Under the pieces are notes generated by a model, which worked only from the letters and a program-made list of their open reading frames with translations, had not been told where the DNA came from and did not search any database. Shown here piece after piece: positions 42,247-54,235 of a DNA stretch of 64,000 nt (positions within the stretch are counted from its first letter, which is position 1; every line of letters begins with the position of its first letter). The DNA is taken from positions 1,860,001 to 1,924,000 of the forward strand of contig JADPYG010000088.1 in assembly GCA_017654735.1 (NCBI GenBank). The letters are read 5' to 3'. Source of the stretch: Vishniacozyma victoriae (taxonomy: Eukaryota; Basidiomycota; Tremellomycetes; Tremellales; Bulleribasidiaceae). The position numbers and the translations under genes are program-made.

Positions 42247-44074
42247 CTAGTCCATCTCCATCTTCATCAACCCCGGTCCTCCTTCCGCCCTCGCCCTCCT
42301 GAATTTCTGTTTATGTTCCTCCCATTCTTTATCCCCTGGCGTCATTCCACCATTGATAAACAGATCCTGAAGTAGTCGATCAATATCGGGTGTGACGACG
42401 TAATTCTTGTTGATTTCACCCAACACTACCGCTGCTTTCGATTTACCATCGAGGTGAACTAGTTGTTGTAGGAATGTAGTCTCCACTCCTGGAGATACCT
42501 GACCATTAGCTCTTCACTTAATGCAAGGGTTGAGGACTTACGTTCATGACGATCCCATCACCTAGGACCATCTTGACTCGCCCCGATTTCATCACTACCA
42601 AGCTTCCAATTCTTCCCTCTGGAGGTTTGACGCCGTGTTTCTTGGCGTTTCCACGGAGTTGGAGTGGGGTGGGTTTGATATCTGGCTTCACATCTGGTTT
42701 GACATCTTTCGCGTTACCGTTTGCTGCTTCGCCGTTGGTTGCTGGTGTTTCTTCGGTTGCATCTACTGGTTTTGGGTCTTCGAATCGTGGGAATAGATTT
42801 GGGAATTGGAACATGAATAGCTTGTTCTCTGGACCCTCCTTCTCTTGTCAGCTTGTTCTCGATAGGCGTTTGAGGAGTGGGCTTACCTCTCCTTCGACCT
42901 GAGTAAAGTCTGCAGTGAGATCATCTTCCTCTTCCTCCTCTTCACTTTCACTCAGATCAACTTTTTGAGCTTCATTCACATCATCGTCATCATCATCACT
43001 ATCATTCCCTCCCGTCTCTGCGAATGACCTGACTCTTCGTCCACTTTGATCCCTATCCTGTTCCTCATCATCCGACATCATTGCATCGTCATCCCTCCAT
43101 CCCCCTGGTGGTGGGACTCCTTCATTTGGATCAAGAGGTATCGAGGGTTTTGTAGGTGATATCGGTTCGGCCTTGACTGCCGTTCCCAAGTTGATAGTCT
43201 GGTCTTGCGAATCCACTTCCATGACACTTGGCGCTTCACTAGTGCTGGTGGTAGCTTTTCCTTTGCCTTTGATCTTTCTCTTTTCATCCTTGACTTTAAC
43301 TTTTGCTTTCCCTTTATCATTCAATTTACGATCACGATATAATGAAGTAGGTGCTGATTCGTGCATTTGGGAGACTTGGTCGATATCAATGACTGATTGT
43401 TGGTGAATTGGGATTTCATCATCGTTATCAGAGTACAGCTCTCTTTCATCGGGTCCAGGGGATTGACGGGATGAGGGACCTGATCCGATCTTTCGTGTGG
43501 ATGCTACATGTCAGCTATGGTGAATGAGAGTGGAAGAGACGCACTGCTAGCTGGACGAGGACCCCCGAATGGACCGGCTGGTAAACTCGTATAAACTGGT
43601 GGAGGGGCTCGACCACCACGAGCTCCGCCTCGTCCTCGACCTCTAGCACCGCCTCGCATGGGCGCCGAGCTACTACTGGCAGATACAGAGATGTCCTGTA
43701 TGTCAGCGAGAATTTTTATATGATCGTTACATAACATACGGGCTTCACATCAGGTTCCCTGCTCGTCAGCAAGACCCAGATGATATAAGGGAGACATACG
43801 CTTTCACGACCCTCCTAGCGGGTACCTTCGGCTTGAACTTCATCCTAGGAATCACTTGAGGTGTATCTCCTAGACTGGGAGTCGGAGTGGATCCAGCACT
43901 TCCAGGTCTAGAGACTGATCGTACACTCGGCCCAGGAGCGGATGCTGAAGGTGTTCGAGCCAGCGGTGCGGGGGCAGGTGTTGGCGCCGCGGCTGCAGGT
44001 TTCGGGGCGGTTTTAGCTGCATCTACTAGAGATGTCCGTCCCTTTGCGGGCGGTTTACGTGGTGGAGCAGACAT
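42247..44074 (-). CDS. RPC53: RNA polymerase III subunit RPC4 (Rpc53)
   Basis: Pol III-specific subunit that, with Rpc37, forms the TFIIF-like module for termination and reinitiation. The start MSAPPRKPPAKGRTSLVDAA is followed by an Ala/Pro-rich segment and the conserved PRMKFKPKVPARRV. An RG-rich stretch (GGARGRGRGGARGGRAPPP) and long acidic and Lys-rich linkers fill the middle. The C-terminal RPC4 domain is KLFMFQFPNLFPRFE, EGRIGSLVVMKSGRVKMVLG, DGIVMNVSPGVETTFLQQLV and ELGEINKNYVVTPD-like (VVLGEINKNYVVTPDIDRLL). After that there is a short extra tail ending MKMEMD. Four introns. Divergent with the tRNA phosphotransferase gene across 171 bp, an RNA-metabolism pair. Confidence 0.93.
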
Positions 44075-44245
44075 CTTGAGTGAGAGGTAGGCAAGAGTAC
44101 AATTGAACAGGAATGATGGAGATGAATCAACTTCTGAATTTTTGTTTCCGCGGATCAACTCAGTCTTTGGACAGTGAATTGTCTATGCATTGATATTGTA
44201 CTTCAAGCCAATCCATCAAGTTTACGAAAGCCCATTCGTACTACG

Positions 44246-45224
44246 ATGCCACGACCAAACGATTCGCCTGACGTTGCAACGTCGAAAACGTTAGCTTATA
44301 TCCTAAGACACGGCGCAGAGAAGGAATCACTTCATATCCGCACAGACGGTTATATCAAGCTCGACGATGTGGTAAGTTCCCTTGCGCAGTCATGAGCCGG
44401 ATAAGAGGGCTGATGAATAGTTAGCAAGGCCCAAAATGAGAGGAATTGACGTGGAAACCGTCTTGAAATTGGTCGAGGAAAACGCAAAGAAGAGGTTCGA
44501 GGTGGTCTGGGGATACGACCCATCTCCCCCATTACCTATCAAGAAGAAAGGTCAGAATCAACCGAAAAAGAAGAAACCGATAGAAGATGCTGCTGGGGTA
44601 GATGATCTAAGGAAAGAGATGGAACAAGCTATGTTGTCCGATACCAAGTCAACGGAGGAGTGGAAGGAATTACCTTTGGTTGTCGTCGATAAGGATGGGG
44701 AAGGTGATGGGGAATGGTTCATAAGGGCGAGTCAGGGGCATTCAATTAAGCTGGAGGGGACTGCTCATTTGACTCCAGTTGAGGATAATGAGGAGGGTAG
44801 AGAGAGGGTGGGATTGATGGTACATGGTACAAGAGACGATTTATGGGATACGATACGTACGTTATCATCACTTGCCTTGTATAAAACTAACAGGACAGGG
44901 GAGACAGGACTATCAAAGATGGACAGACAACATATCCACCTAGCCCCGGCAGTTGAGAATCACCGAATCACACCCCGCCCAAGTTCCCGTTTATACATCT
45001 ACCTCGACCTCAGCAAAGTGTTGGCAGCTGGTATAAAAGTGTACACTAGCGCAAACGGAGTCGTTCTCTCGCCGGGAGATGAAGATGGGAGAATACAGAA
45101 GGAACTGTGGAGCAAGGTGGAGAGGAAGGTTAGGGGGGAGAGGGTATTGATTTGGCAAGATGGGAAGGATGTTGATCCTGCAGCAGAGCAGGATGAGAAG
45201 ATTGTCAAAACGCCCGCAGAATAG
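44246..45224 (+). CDS. TPT1: tRNA 2'-phosphotransferase
   Basis: Final step of tRNA splicing: moves the 2'-phosphate at the splice junction to NAD+. The start MPRPNDSPDVATSKTLAYIL lies within the family opening (SKTLAYILRHGAEKESL), with the catalytic RH pair visible. One intron (about 44371-44422) restores TDGYIKLDDVLARPKMRG. Next come RFEVVWG...WFIRASQGHSIK, with the RASQGHS block, LMVHGTRDDLWDTI, HIHLAP and YIYLDLSKVLAAGIKVYTSA, then NGVVLSPG. A Lys-rich insert (IKKKGQNQPKKKKPIEDA) is larger than in yeast. Ends VKTPAE. About 310 residues. Confidence 0.94.
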
Positions 45225-45273
45225 CCATAGTCATATGGTGCATACAATATCAACTTGTTCTACTTGTCACAGA

Positions 45274-46271
45274 TCATTTCAGATTCTTCAACCTCTCGAA
45301 GCGCTTTGCCAGCTCATCATCCTCATTCACCTTCTTTGGTGGAGCCTCTGGGGTCGTACTAGGCAGCTCCGGTAGCCCTGCAACACCTTCATCCTTCTTG
45401 TCCGGTACATTATCAACCTTCTTCCCATCATCAGCCGAGACTCTCTCCGGTACTTTCGCCTCTTCCTTCTCCTGCCCTTCCCCAGGTCCATCATCGTCAT
45501 CCCCCTTCTTAGCCTCTTCGTCCATAGCTTCAATAGGGTGAGCAGACTCATATGGTACCCCGTATGATTTCGCGATTTCACCAAGGTAGGCGTCGACCAA
45601 TTCTTGGGGTGGAGTGTATAAGGCGAGTTTGGATAAGATCCGTGGTGGGACTGAAGCGGGGGGTGGGTCGGTGCTTTGCATTTCTATCGACCAGGTTCGA
45701 CCAAACTGTCGTCAGTCCAGGCCAGTAGGGAGGGACGTACTTTGTGCATCATGATCTCCCTCAGTACTTGCAGCTCCTTGATCTCGGTCCTGGGCGCAGC
45801 GTAGACGATAGCGCACACCGCGTCTTCAATACTCCCTTCAGGCTCCGTCCTATCATTAGCTCATCTTCAGCTTCGATGTAGGTAAGACTCACGTCGATGC
45901 GTCGAGTAGACCGAATCTAGCTTGTAGCTTCTCCGTATACAACTTTCTTGTCAGCTACGCCTGACAACGTAGTAGGAGGACATGACGTACCTCCAGCAAC
46001 TCCAGCAGTTCAACATAGATATCATCCTGTATCAAACCCTCCACCCTAAGCTTGGAAGTCTCCAGCCTCCCCTTCAACAGCAAATCTGCAATCTCCCTTC
46101 GCGATTTCTTTGCTAGTGCTAGTCGTTTCTCCTGGAGGGTACGGAGTCGCTGGATCGATAAACGGATTTGGACCTGTTGATCAGTCACGCTCACAACAGT
46201 ATGCATTTTATGACGACAGCAGATCATCCTGGCTGACTGACCTTTGTCCTTGCTGGATTCCACGGGACCAT
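45274..46271 (-). CDS. IST1: ESCRT-III regulator Ist1
   Basis: Ist1 folds like an ESCRT-III subunit and regulates Vps4 in multivesicular body sorting. The start MVPWNPARTKVQIRLSIQRL matches the family opening; the first intron follows the tenth codon. Helices continue LRTLQEKRLALAKKSRREIA, DLLLKGRLETSKLRVEGLIQ, DDIYVELLELLE, then EGSIEDAVCAIVYAAPRTEI and ELQVLREIMM. The lower block PPRILSKLALYTPPQELVDA, YLGEIAKSYG fits the C-terminal part of the Ist1 domain. The tail is acidic and Pro-rich, ending DDELAKRFERLKNLK, a plausible MIT-interacting motif for Vps4 (inference). Five introns. Confidence 0.93.
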
Positions 46272-46498
46272 GATTGAATATGGTGTGGTGGGAGGATACG
46301 AGTGGGGGATGAGAGTTGGCCTGGCGGAACGAGTAACCGCTTGAACGACAGGAACGAACGTCACAAAGTTGACTTTGTACATCTATCTTCGACCTATTAT
46401 ACGCTACACAATACTCCTAGATCTTCGATAAGGAGCGCACAAATCCAGAATCGGCTACAGATACAACCTAGAGACGATAAAAGAAGCGAAGCAACGCG

Positions 46499-48237
46499 AT
46501 GCCACCACCAAAAGTCGTTGGGATATATCCCCCCGACACTGTTACTGTACGCCTTTTAACGTGCTACCTATGCTCCATGCTGACGAATCAGGACGTAGCT
46601 CAGTCATTGGCTATTGATGTCCTAGGAAATGGGGTCTCTGATCTTTTAGCAGCGGACGTCGAATACCGGATTCACTTGATTGCTCAGGAAGCAAAGAAGT
46701 TTATGGTTCAAGGTAAACGTTCGACACTTTTACCAGAGGATATCGAACAAGCTATGGCTGCTCTCAATGTCGAGGTGGGTCCTCTTTCAAGCCCAAGCTG
46801 GGAAGTGGAGCTGACATACTTAGCCTATCCTCATTCCACCTAGACCGCTACCACAGGCTCCGTTTGTTGCCCTTCCAAGTACTGGAACGGGTCAACAATT
46901 GTACCATATCCCAGACGAGGAGGTTGATTTCTCGACATTCCTAAAACAGCCGTTACCGGCTGGATTAGCTGGTTCGGCGGGCGCTAAATGGAAAGCGCAT
47001 TGGCTGGCAGTGGAAGGTGTTCAACCTGCTATCCCTGAAAACCCAACTCCATCCAGAGCAGGTCGTAAGCTTTCTGACACTGTTCCGGGATGAAGCTGAT
47101 ATGTAGCATCACGCCAACTGCCAACACCAGCGACTGGTACAGCCGCGCTCAAACCCACTGCAAAATCACAACTACCTCAAGACCTACAATTATACTTTAC
47201 ACGCCTCACTACAGCCCTCATACCATCTGCATCAGCCGCTCCGGTCTTGCCAGCGCCACCTACCGATCAAAACAGTCAAATCCTACCCGAAGCCGAGAGA
47301 CACCGTATAGCTGCTCTGGCGAGTTTGAGGGAAGATACAGCTATCTCTGGATTACTGGTGTATCTCGTCAAATGGCTGAATGAGAGTATTGGAAAGTGTT
47401 TGACTGGGTCACTGGGGACATTGGGATGTTTGGTTGATGCTGTTGAGGCTGTTCTGGATAATACTGGAGTCTTTATTGAGCCATATGTGAGTTGTGATCT
47501 CGCCAAGGAGGAGCAAGCTGATTAGAAGATCCATCAATTCCTCGCTCCGCTTCTATCCATCATCCTGACGGTCCCACTCGGACCATGGCCGGCATCATCC
47601 TCCGCCCCTAGACCCGATTCTTTCGATATCCGAGGACGAGCAGCCGAGGTCCTTGGAAAGATTGCTCAATTATATGGACCCAGCTATCCCGGTCTTCAGC
47701 CAAGTAAGTACAGTCTGAGCGTACTGTTCGATGTCAACTGACTGCCAGGACTGCTATCTACCGTTACCCAAGCACTCGAATCTTCACCGTACCCCTCGCC
47801 TTTGGGAGCTACGAACCCGCCAGCGGGCCGATATGAGGGCGCGGTACTAGCTATTGGGGCGCTTGGTCCTGCAGCGGTCAAACAGGCTATATGGCAGGAC
47901 AGCAAAGGTCTACAGAGAATCAATACCCTGGTAGAAACGCTTTACCTAGGTGAAGGCTCAAAACGTCGTAATGGCCTGATCCGAGCTTCCCTTGTAAGAC
48001 TTTCCACTTTGTCAATCTCTATATCTGAGCTGATGTGTCCAGAAAGCTCTTGCTTCAATAACGAGGAGGAAAGCGGATCTACCTTCCGTGGCATCTCCGT
48101 CACATGAGGAGATGGTGCAAGAGCTGGGACACCACTTTGCCGCTGCTCTTGGAGGAAAGAGAGGATGGTTAGGTAGTGAGCTTCTGAGACTGAAGCGAGA
48201 GGGTAGTGGTGGGATGGACCTAGATACGCCGAGCTAG
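46499..48237 (+). CDS. TAF6: TFIID/SAGA subunit TAF6
   Basis: Histone-fold subunit that pairs with TAF9 in TFIID and SAGA. The start MPPPKVVGIYPPDTV, split by an intron, joins DVAQSLAIDVLGNGVSDLL, AADVEYRIHLIAQEAKKFMV and STLLPEDIEQAMAALNVE (histone fold). The middle gives ALPSTGTGQQLYHIPDEEVD and FSTFLKQPLPAG. The HEAT domain includes QDLQLYFTRLTTALIPSAS, EDTAISGLLVYLVKWLNESI, GCLVDAVEAVLDNTGVFIEP, IHQFLAPLLSIILTVPLGPW and FDIRGRAAEVLGKIAQLYG. The last part is GAVLAIGALGPAAVKQAI. Ends SGGMDLDTPS. Seven introns. All family blocks are present in order. Confidence 0.94.
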
Positions 48238-48321
48238 GCCATATGTGCACCATGTATGTATACGTGTCCGCATTCTCGACCTGTTGCTAAGGCCTCATGG
48301 GAGTTGCAATGAAAGCTTCGA

Positions 48322-48329
48322 TCACGTGA
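48322..48329. promoter_or_regulatory. TCACGTGA E-box
   Basis: An 8-bp palindrome, TCACGTGA, 77 bp before the next ATG at 48406. This is the Cbf1/USF-type core. Confidence 0.45.
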
Positions 48330-48405
48330 CTTGACCTCCACCGATCTAATCACCGTAAAAGTAAGTGACTTTCAGGTAGTCCTTACTGTACATACCCAAC
48401 CCAAC

Positions 48406-48966
48406 ATGTCAACAGCAGAACGGAAACGTAGAGGAGAGCATCAGCAGAGAGCCGTAAGCTATCTGAGTACGAGTTGAGCTGATGGTAGTACGAGTTACAG
48501 CTCATTGGTGGACTGCAAGTGAGTCTGGTTGAGTTCTAGTCGCTGATTATGTAGGGCGCGGCTAGATGGACTGTATATGGTGCAGTTGCTGTTACGATAG
48601 CTCATTTCACATGGCCATTGTTCAGACGGCAGACTCTAGCCTTGAAGGGCTTCCTGACGAGCTCATGTACGTCAATGGTACATGACACGACGAGGCTGAT
48701 AATCAGCTGCAATCTTCGGTTTGGTAGTCGGAGCAGGTCAGCCCATTTTGTCAATTGAGTTTTGGGTACGGCACGACTGACAAACAGACGACTATCTATT
48801 ACGCTATGAGTCCGGGATGAGGAAAGCTGAAAATGATATACGGCGTCAAGCCCGGAATGCATTGGCTAGAGAAGGTATCATAGCGACCGAGGGAGAGATA
48901 CGGAAATGGAGGGATAAGAATAAGGACATTGTGGATGCGGCTGAACCTGCTGAGCCTGCCAGATGA
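48406..48966 (+). CDS. Small two-helix membrane protein
   Basis: About 130 residues from five or six tiny exons; no family recognised. The start MSTAERKRRGEHQQRA is basic. After two introns (about 48454-48488, 48519-48554) comes GARWTVYGAVAVTIAHFTWP, a first hydrophobic segment. LFRRQTLALKGFLTSSSAAI then FGLVVGADDYLLRYE follow, a second short hydrophobic segment split by an intron. The rest is a highly charged helix (RKAENDIRRQARNALAREGI) with a Pro/Glu/Ala tail. The joins keep the frame and use standard splice signals throughout, which is good evidence for a real gene. A mitochondrial inner membrane protein, as for many small fungal two-helix proteins, is a guess. A Cbf1-like box lies upstream. 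Confidence 0.7.
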
Positions 48967-49296
48967 AGTGTTGAAGATCTGGAGGACAGGAGGATGAGAG
49001 GGAGTTGCTAAACGCTTGTGGGCCGAACATGGGACCATTTGAACTTGTACGCATCCCTTCACCCTGTTGATGTGAGCTCGCTGATTACGCAGATTCTGCA
49101 AAGTACGCATACTATGACGGGCCATGGGGAATGTATGACTGGATGATACTATATACATGACATCGCTCACTATGAAATCTAAGCCGCCTACATCGATCAT
49201 CTCGAACTAAACTATGATATTCCCCCACTCGCGATATATCCAACCTCGTAGAAAATAGCCAAAGGACTTGATACAAATCGGAATTTCCTCCCCAAC
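48967..49296. other. 330-bp gap between convergent genes
   Basis: 3' flanks of the small membrane protein and the SET-domain gene. I see no gene or repeat in it. Confidence 0.35.
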
Positions 49297-50628
49297 CTAG
49301 CCGGCCGCTTTCCGACCGTATTGAAGTGCCTTCTTTACCGGCTTGACCTTGTTCAAACGACTAGACGACTTCTTCAACTGTCCCCATTGACCCCACTTCT
49401 TGGGATCCTTTCTGATTCTACTCACTTCCTCCCCACCAGCCCCCTTTCGTTCCCCAATTTTCGTCTCTTCTGCCTCCCACTGTCTTCCTACTTGCTTAGC
49501 TTCCTCATATTCACCCCAGGCTGCGTGGAGCTGGAATCGATATTCCAGTAATTGAGGTAAGAACATTGTTAAACCTTCTTGCTTGATAATTCCCTCCACT
49601 TGATCCATCTCGTTTATCGTCTCCGACTTGTTTAGTTCCGGACTTAGACCGGCGCAAAACCATTCGTCAATCGGTCGGGTTTCCCATCGTTCAAATGCGG
49701 TCTTGATGAGTTCTCGGTTCGCATCGCTCTCGGCCATGTCTGGGGATGTACAAGTACGACAGCGACAATCGAAGTGGAATAGGGATTCGATCCATCCTAA
49801 TCGTTTGGGAGAGATCAAGAGATCTGGATCAAGGTACGATACAGTAATCTCCTCACCGATCTCGATATCACAAAGAGCTCGTACAGCTGTCCATCAGTTT
49901 TCCGCACCTCACGGTGGAGTGTACTGACCCATCTTCCCCTCCTTTGGAGACCAAATCCAACTGGCGTTCGGTGAACAACAATGATTGATCCTACAAATCG
50001 TCACAAACATCCCGCAAGCTTCATCACCCTCCAAGGGGATCAGATTTGTCTCCGCAATATCTACGTCCAGAGGTGTATGAGCTCCTCTTCCACTGAATGA
50101 CCAGAACATATCTCGACTATCTGGCGATAAAGCGGCTAAGGCGGTATACACTTCCAGGGAAGTAAGGGGGTCTTTGAAAGTAATAAATGGTCTCTCCCGA
50201 GTGATCGTGGTCCCGGCATGTATAGGTTTAGTGGCGAATACTCCTTGACCTTGACCATCGACCGGGGTGACTTGGACTGGAGATTTCGTGGGGAGCTTGA
50301 GTTTGGGTTTGGGGGTACGCGCTCGATGGGTCTGATGTGTAGTTGACCTCTTTCGGTCAGATGATAGTTGTCGACTGTCTTGTGCCGTACCTGCGGGTTC
50401 GTCACATGGGGCAGTGGCGAGTAATGAGGACGACTGAGGCGAGAGAGCGCTGGACGGCCCTGAACTTTGGCCCTGACCATAAAACGGAACGGTCGACCCC
50501 GTCCTGGATGCGACCGGACAAGTAGGAGGAGGGATCTTCGGGGCTTTCCATTCGGAGAGGCGTCGCCAGTCTTGAGGTCGCTCGTTGGCCTTGAAGAAAG
50601 GGGGGATATCGATAGGCATCGTTGTCAT
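49297..50628 (-). CDS. SET-domain protein (SMYD-like)
   Basis: Predicted protein lysine methyltransferase. The start is at 50628, MTTMPIDIPPFFKANERPQ, followed by a 120-residue disordered region. The SET domain reads GQGVFATKPIHAGTTITRER, a stretch before the core, CRINHCCSPNASWIW (the NHxxxPN AdoMet-binding motif), then, after one intron (about 49887-49928), GEEITVSYLDPDLLISPKR (GEELTxxY-like). The post-SET zinc motif is CRCRTCTSPDM (CxCxxC). The C-terminal part is helical, ending in a very basic Lys-rich segment (KKWGQWGQLKKSSSRLNKVK). No MYND finger is visible, unlike canonical SMYD proteins. The substrate is unknown. Confidence 0.88.
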
Positions 50629-50960
50629 AGAATTAGTTGTGGTGAATCCATCTCAGATCGCAGATGGAGTTATGTACATGCATCACTATCGTGCACGGAC
50701 CTTTACAATCCCTACATCAACCTACCTAATACTATACTTTGTCTGTCTACGTTGCTTTTGCCTACCTAATGCTAATGTACTCTATGTAAAATGATGCTAT
50801 GAAAAGATGCTAGTCTACTGTTGTTGATGCAAGGTAAAGTATACGTTGAATAATTGTTTACAGAAAAATTGTTCTAACTATGTGAGGGCAAAGGGAGAAA
50901 GAGAAAGGTCGTGATCGTCGAATAGGTATAGACAGTTGACAGAGCCGCAATCGGAAGAGC
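50629..50960. other. SET-domain gene promoter and transportin 3' region
   Basis: 332 bp between two minus-strand genes. The sequence is AT-rich with no obvious conserved element; I see no gene in it. Confidence 0.35.
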
Positions 50961-53900
50961 CTAGACTTCGTATCGTTCTCGAAGACGTTGTCGGAGGACC
51001 GGTGGGAATGATGATGCGAGCTGTTCCCATCCTGCGCCGAGACTTGACTTGTAGCCTTGGAGGATTTGTCGGAACATGGCATCTAAATGGCCTGATGGGT
51101 GTTGCCACTTGCAGACGGCGTTGCAGAACCACATGAAGCTCTGTAAATTGTCAATTATGTCCTGTTCGGTGACGCTAAGAGAGTTTCAACTCACGTCCTG
51201 AATACCCGATGGGTTGGCAGCAATCATCATACAGAATCCCCTGAAAGCAGAGTCCTTCTCCTCATTATCCTTGATTTCCCACAAAGCGGTGCACCAAGCC
51301 TGGGCGAATTGGGGTAGCTGAGGAGCAATGAGCGCCGGGGTGACTAGACCCAATCGACCAATTGTAACGGCAGCATTCTCCGCGAGCGATTTCTGCGATT
51401 TGGGGTTGAGCAGAATGGTGCAAAGGCGGTTCATCAATTCGGGAATGAATGGCTCGATAACGCTTGAATCACCGACGCATTGAAGTGCGATTTCACCAGT
51501 GGCCCAGGCGGCGTTGTTGCAGACTGAGATTCGCTCAGGCTCGGGCTCGGGCTCGATTTGCTGGATGACCGAAGGTATCATTTGGGGAATGACTGGCTTC
51601 AATAGGTCGAAGCAAGAGATGGCCAAGTCTCCAAGTAGGGCATGAGCCGATTGTCGAACGGAAGCTTCCTGGTGCTACTGGTCAGTAATGAACTTATATA
51701 CGAGCACAGCAGACATACAGTGAGGCAAACAGCCATGAGGTGAAGCAATGGTGGCTGGTTCGAAGAGATGAGCTGAGAAATGTTGTTTCCCAATCCTTGC
51801 GTAAGTCCGGAGAGGAGATCGAGCGAGACGACAATGAATGTTCGATCGGGCTCTTCGTATTGTTCCGGGTTGGCCTCGAATTGCTGGTACTGAGTGAGAG
51901 TGGTATGGATGATCGACAAACATCTCTGATAGACGGGCTGGGCGTACTCGGCAAAGGCTCCAGAAGCGGCAATCGAAACCGAAGACAAACACTAGCTATT
52001 AGCTGGCCCCAGATAAAGAACGACTGCGTAAACCTACCTCGAGCAAAGGAACAAGATCGAGATCCTGGTCATTTAGCTTGAGCCACCTTTCGATCATGGG
52101 TGGCATCAATATCTGCATGTACAGAGGCTGACCGAGTGCTGACCCAACAGCATCGGCAAGGGTTCCAATGGCGTCGTAGAGGATCAACAGATTCTTTTGC
52201 TGATACTTGGTGAAGGCGTGAGTCAGGTTTCGCAAGATCGGCTCAAGGAAAGGCACGAGGTCGGCCCCAGCCTCTTCTTCGAGTGTAGCAAAGGCGCTAC
52301 AACCTGCTTCCTGCACCTTTTTGTTGGAATCGAGGACAGTCCTTAAGAGCTGAAGTCAGCGAAAGCTAAATAGGTGAACTCACTCCTTCCATGGTGGGAA
52401 TGAAATGTTGTTCTTTGCTTGCAGCGGAGGAAACGATCCAGCTCGAATATCGGCCCAAGGTCCAACAGGTGATGGACCTGACCAAGGCTTTCTTATGTTG
52501 AAGTGTACCAATGAGCCAGGTGACGAGCTCGCCCAGGTGAGGGGTGAGGTGATCAATACAACCTGATATCAGCAATCGTCAAAATGCTGCACTCACCTTC
52601 AGCAACAGCTCCAAGAGCCAGGATAGCGCTCTCCTTCTTCTCCCATTCATCCTCGCTGAACAATCGCTGTTGTAGATGAGGCATAAGAATCTCCAGCATT
52701 ATGCCTCCGAAGGAAACGGCCATGACGTCGAGCGCCGCGGCCGAGCACTTTCGGACATTCCACTCTCCTGCCTCATCTTCATCGTCATCATCGTAGTAGT
52801 CGTCATCATCCTCGTCATCCTCTTCCAATGCCTTGTCCGCGGCCTCTCGTGATTTACCCGAGGCGTTGTTGGCGGAGGGATCGTTGGTCTCGTGACCGGC
52901 ATGAACTTTTCCAGAGTATGCCTTGGGCTTGATGTCGGTCTCTTTGTCGGGTACAGCCTCATCCTCCTCGTCGACATCCAAGTACATCAATTCGTACTCG
53001 CTGTACACCATTCCATCGAGTAGCAGAGGAGCGATCTTTCCAATGTGTTGCTGTAGCTGATCCTTGAGATTGGGGTCTTCGGCGAAAGTAAGCCAGAATT
53101 CACAAGCTTCGAGCGCAACTGCTTCATCATCGGATTTGGTACAGTACGCCATGTAATCGACGACATTGTTCATTTCGGGTATAAGCTTGTCGGGCCGAGT
53201 GGTGAGGATGAGACCCATGGCGGTACAGACTGATCTGCGGACTTCGGCATTGTCGTCGGAAGCTCGGTCAAAGAGACATCGGATATAGCCATCGATGTTG
53301 GCGCTGAGCTGAGGAGCGTGTACGGATGCTAGCGAGTACAAGCTTGAAAGACTGTGGTTTCGGATCTTTGCGGAAGAGTGTGCGGTGAACTTGATGAACT
53401 CGGGTACAAGGTGGTCGAGGAGATTGACGCCTTGAATAGTGACGTCAAGCTTGGGGGGACAGTCCTCTGTAATCTTCTCGAGAGTGTAGAAGACGGACTA
53501 ACATCAGCTACTAAGCCAATAAACGCCAGCATTAGCTCACCTCGACGACATTCATATCCTGAGATCCTTTTCCCGTAGTCAAAGCTTCCAAAGCCTCTGG
53601 CCACCCTCCAGGTTGTTCCGCAGTCAAAAGTGAAGTAATGACAGCTCCAACAGTCTGTCGAATCATTTGATCCTTATCCTGCAAACCAGCCAGAATAGTA
53701 CTCTTGACATATGCGACGGCTTGTTTCTCTCCTTCACTTGCATTATCCTGACTGAGGTCACGCGCGTTTATGGAGTTCTTGAGAAGTAAACCCGCGACCG
53801 CTCGGTGTGAGTCTAGTTCATTTTGTTGGTGAATAAGAACTAGAGCGAGGTAGGCGAGAAAGTCAGGATTGAATCGAAGTTCCTCTAGGCGCTATCATAT

Positions 53901-54080
53901 TAGCTATGTGATATACAAAGGACGGAGGATTCTGAAGACGCGATAGAGCGCGACAAGAAAGTGAAAGGAGAAGTGACATACATGTGACACAGCTTTCTGC
54001 ACCTCAGAATCACCTGAAGACGAGCTTCGCAACATGCTCAAGACCTCTTCAAGGCCTTGCTGCTGCGGTTGCCAAGTCAT
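50961..54080 (-). CDS. KAP104: Transportin (karyopherin beta-2, Kap104)
   Basis: Nuclear import receptor for PY-NLS cargoes such as RNA-binding proteins. The start [20 protein letters not shown] opens the HEAT-repeat solenoid. HEAT repeats include [54 protein letters not shown] and [19 protein letters not shown]. An acidic insert ([20 protein letters not shown]) sits where the H8 cargo-release loop of transportin lies. The C terminus, [20 protein letters not shown], then [12 protein letters not shown] and [15 protein letters not shown], matches transportin, not importin-beta 1. Stop at 50961-50963. About a dozen introns. Its promoter is the 155 bp between 54080 and the next gene. Confidence 0.95.
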
Positions 54081-54235
54081 TGTATAGGATTGTATGGAGA
54101 GTAGTGTATAGAGTAACAAAGAACCAAGACAGCCAGCTAAATGTCAAAGCGGAGTCCCATTTAAATATACTTCCGTAACATGTGGCACATTCTCAGCTAT
54201 CAGATACCGGCAAACAGACTGGAGAGGCGCATACA

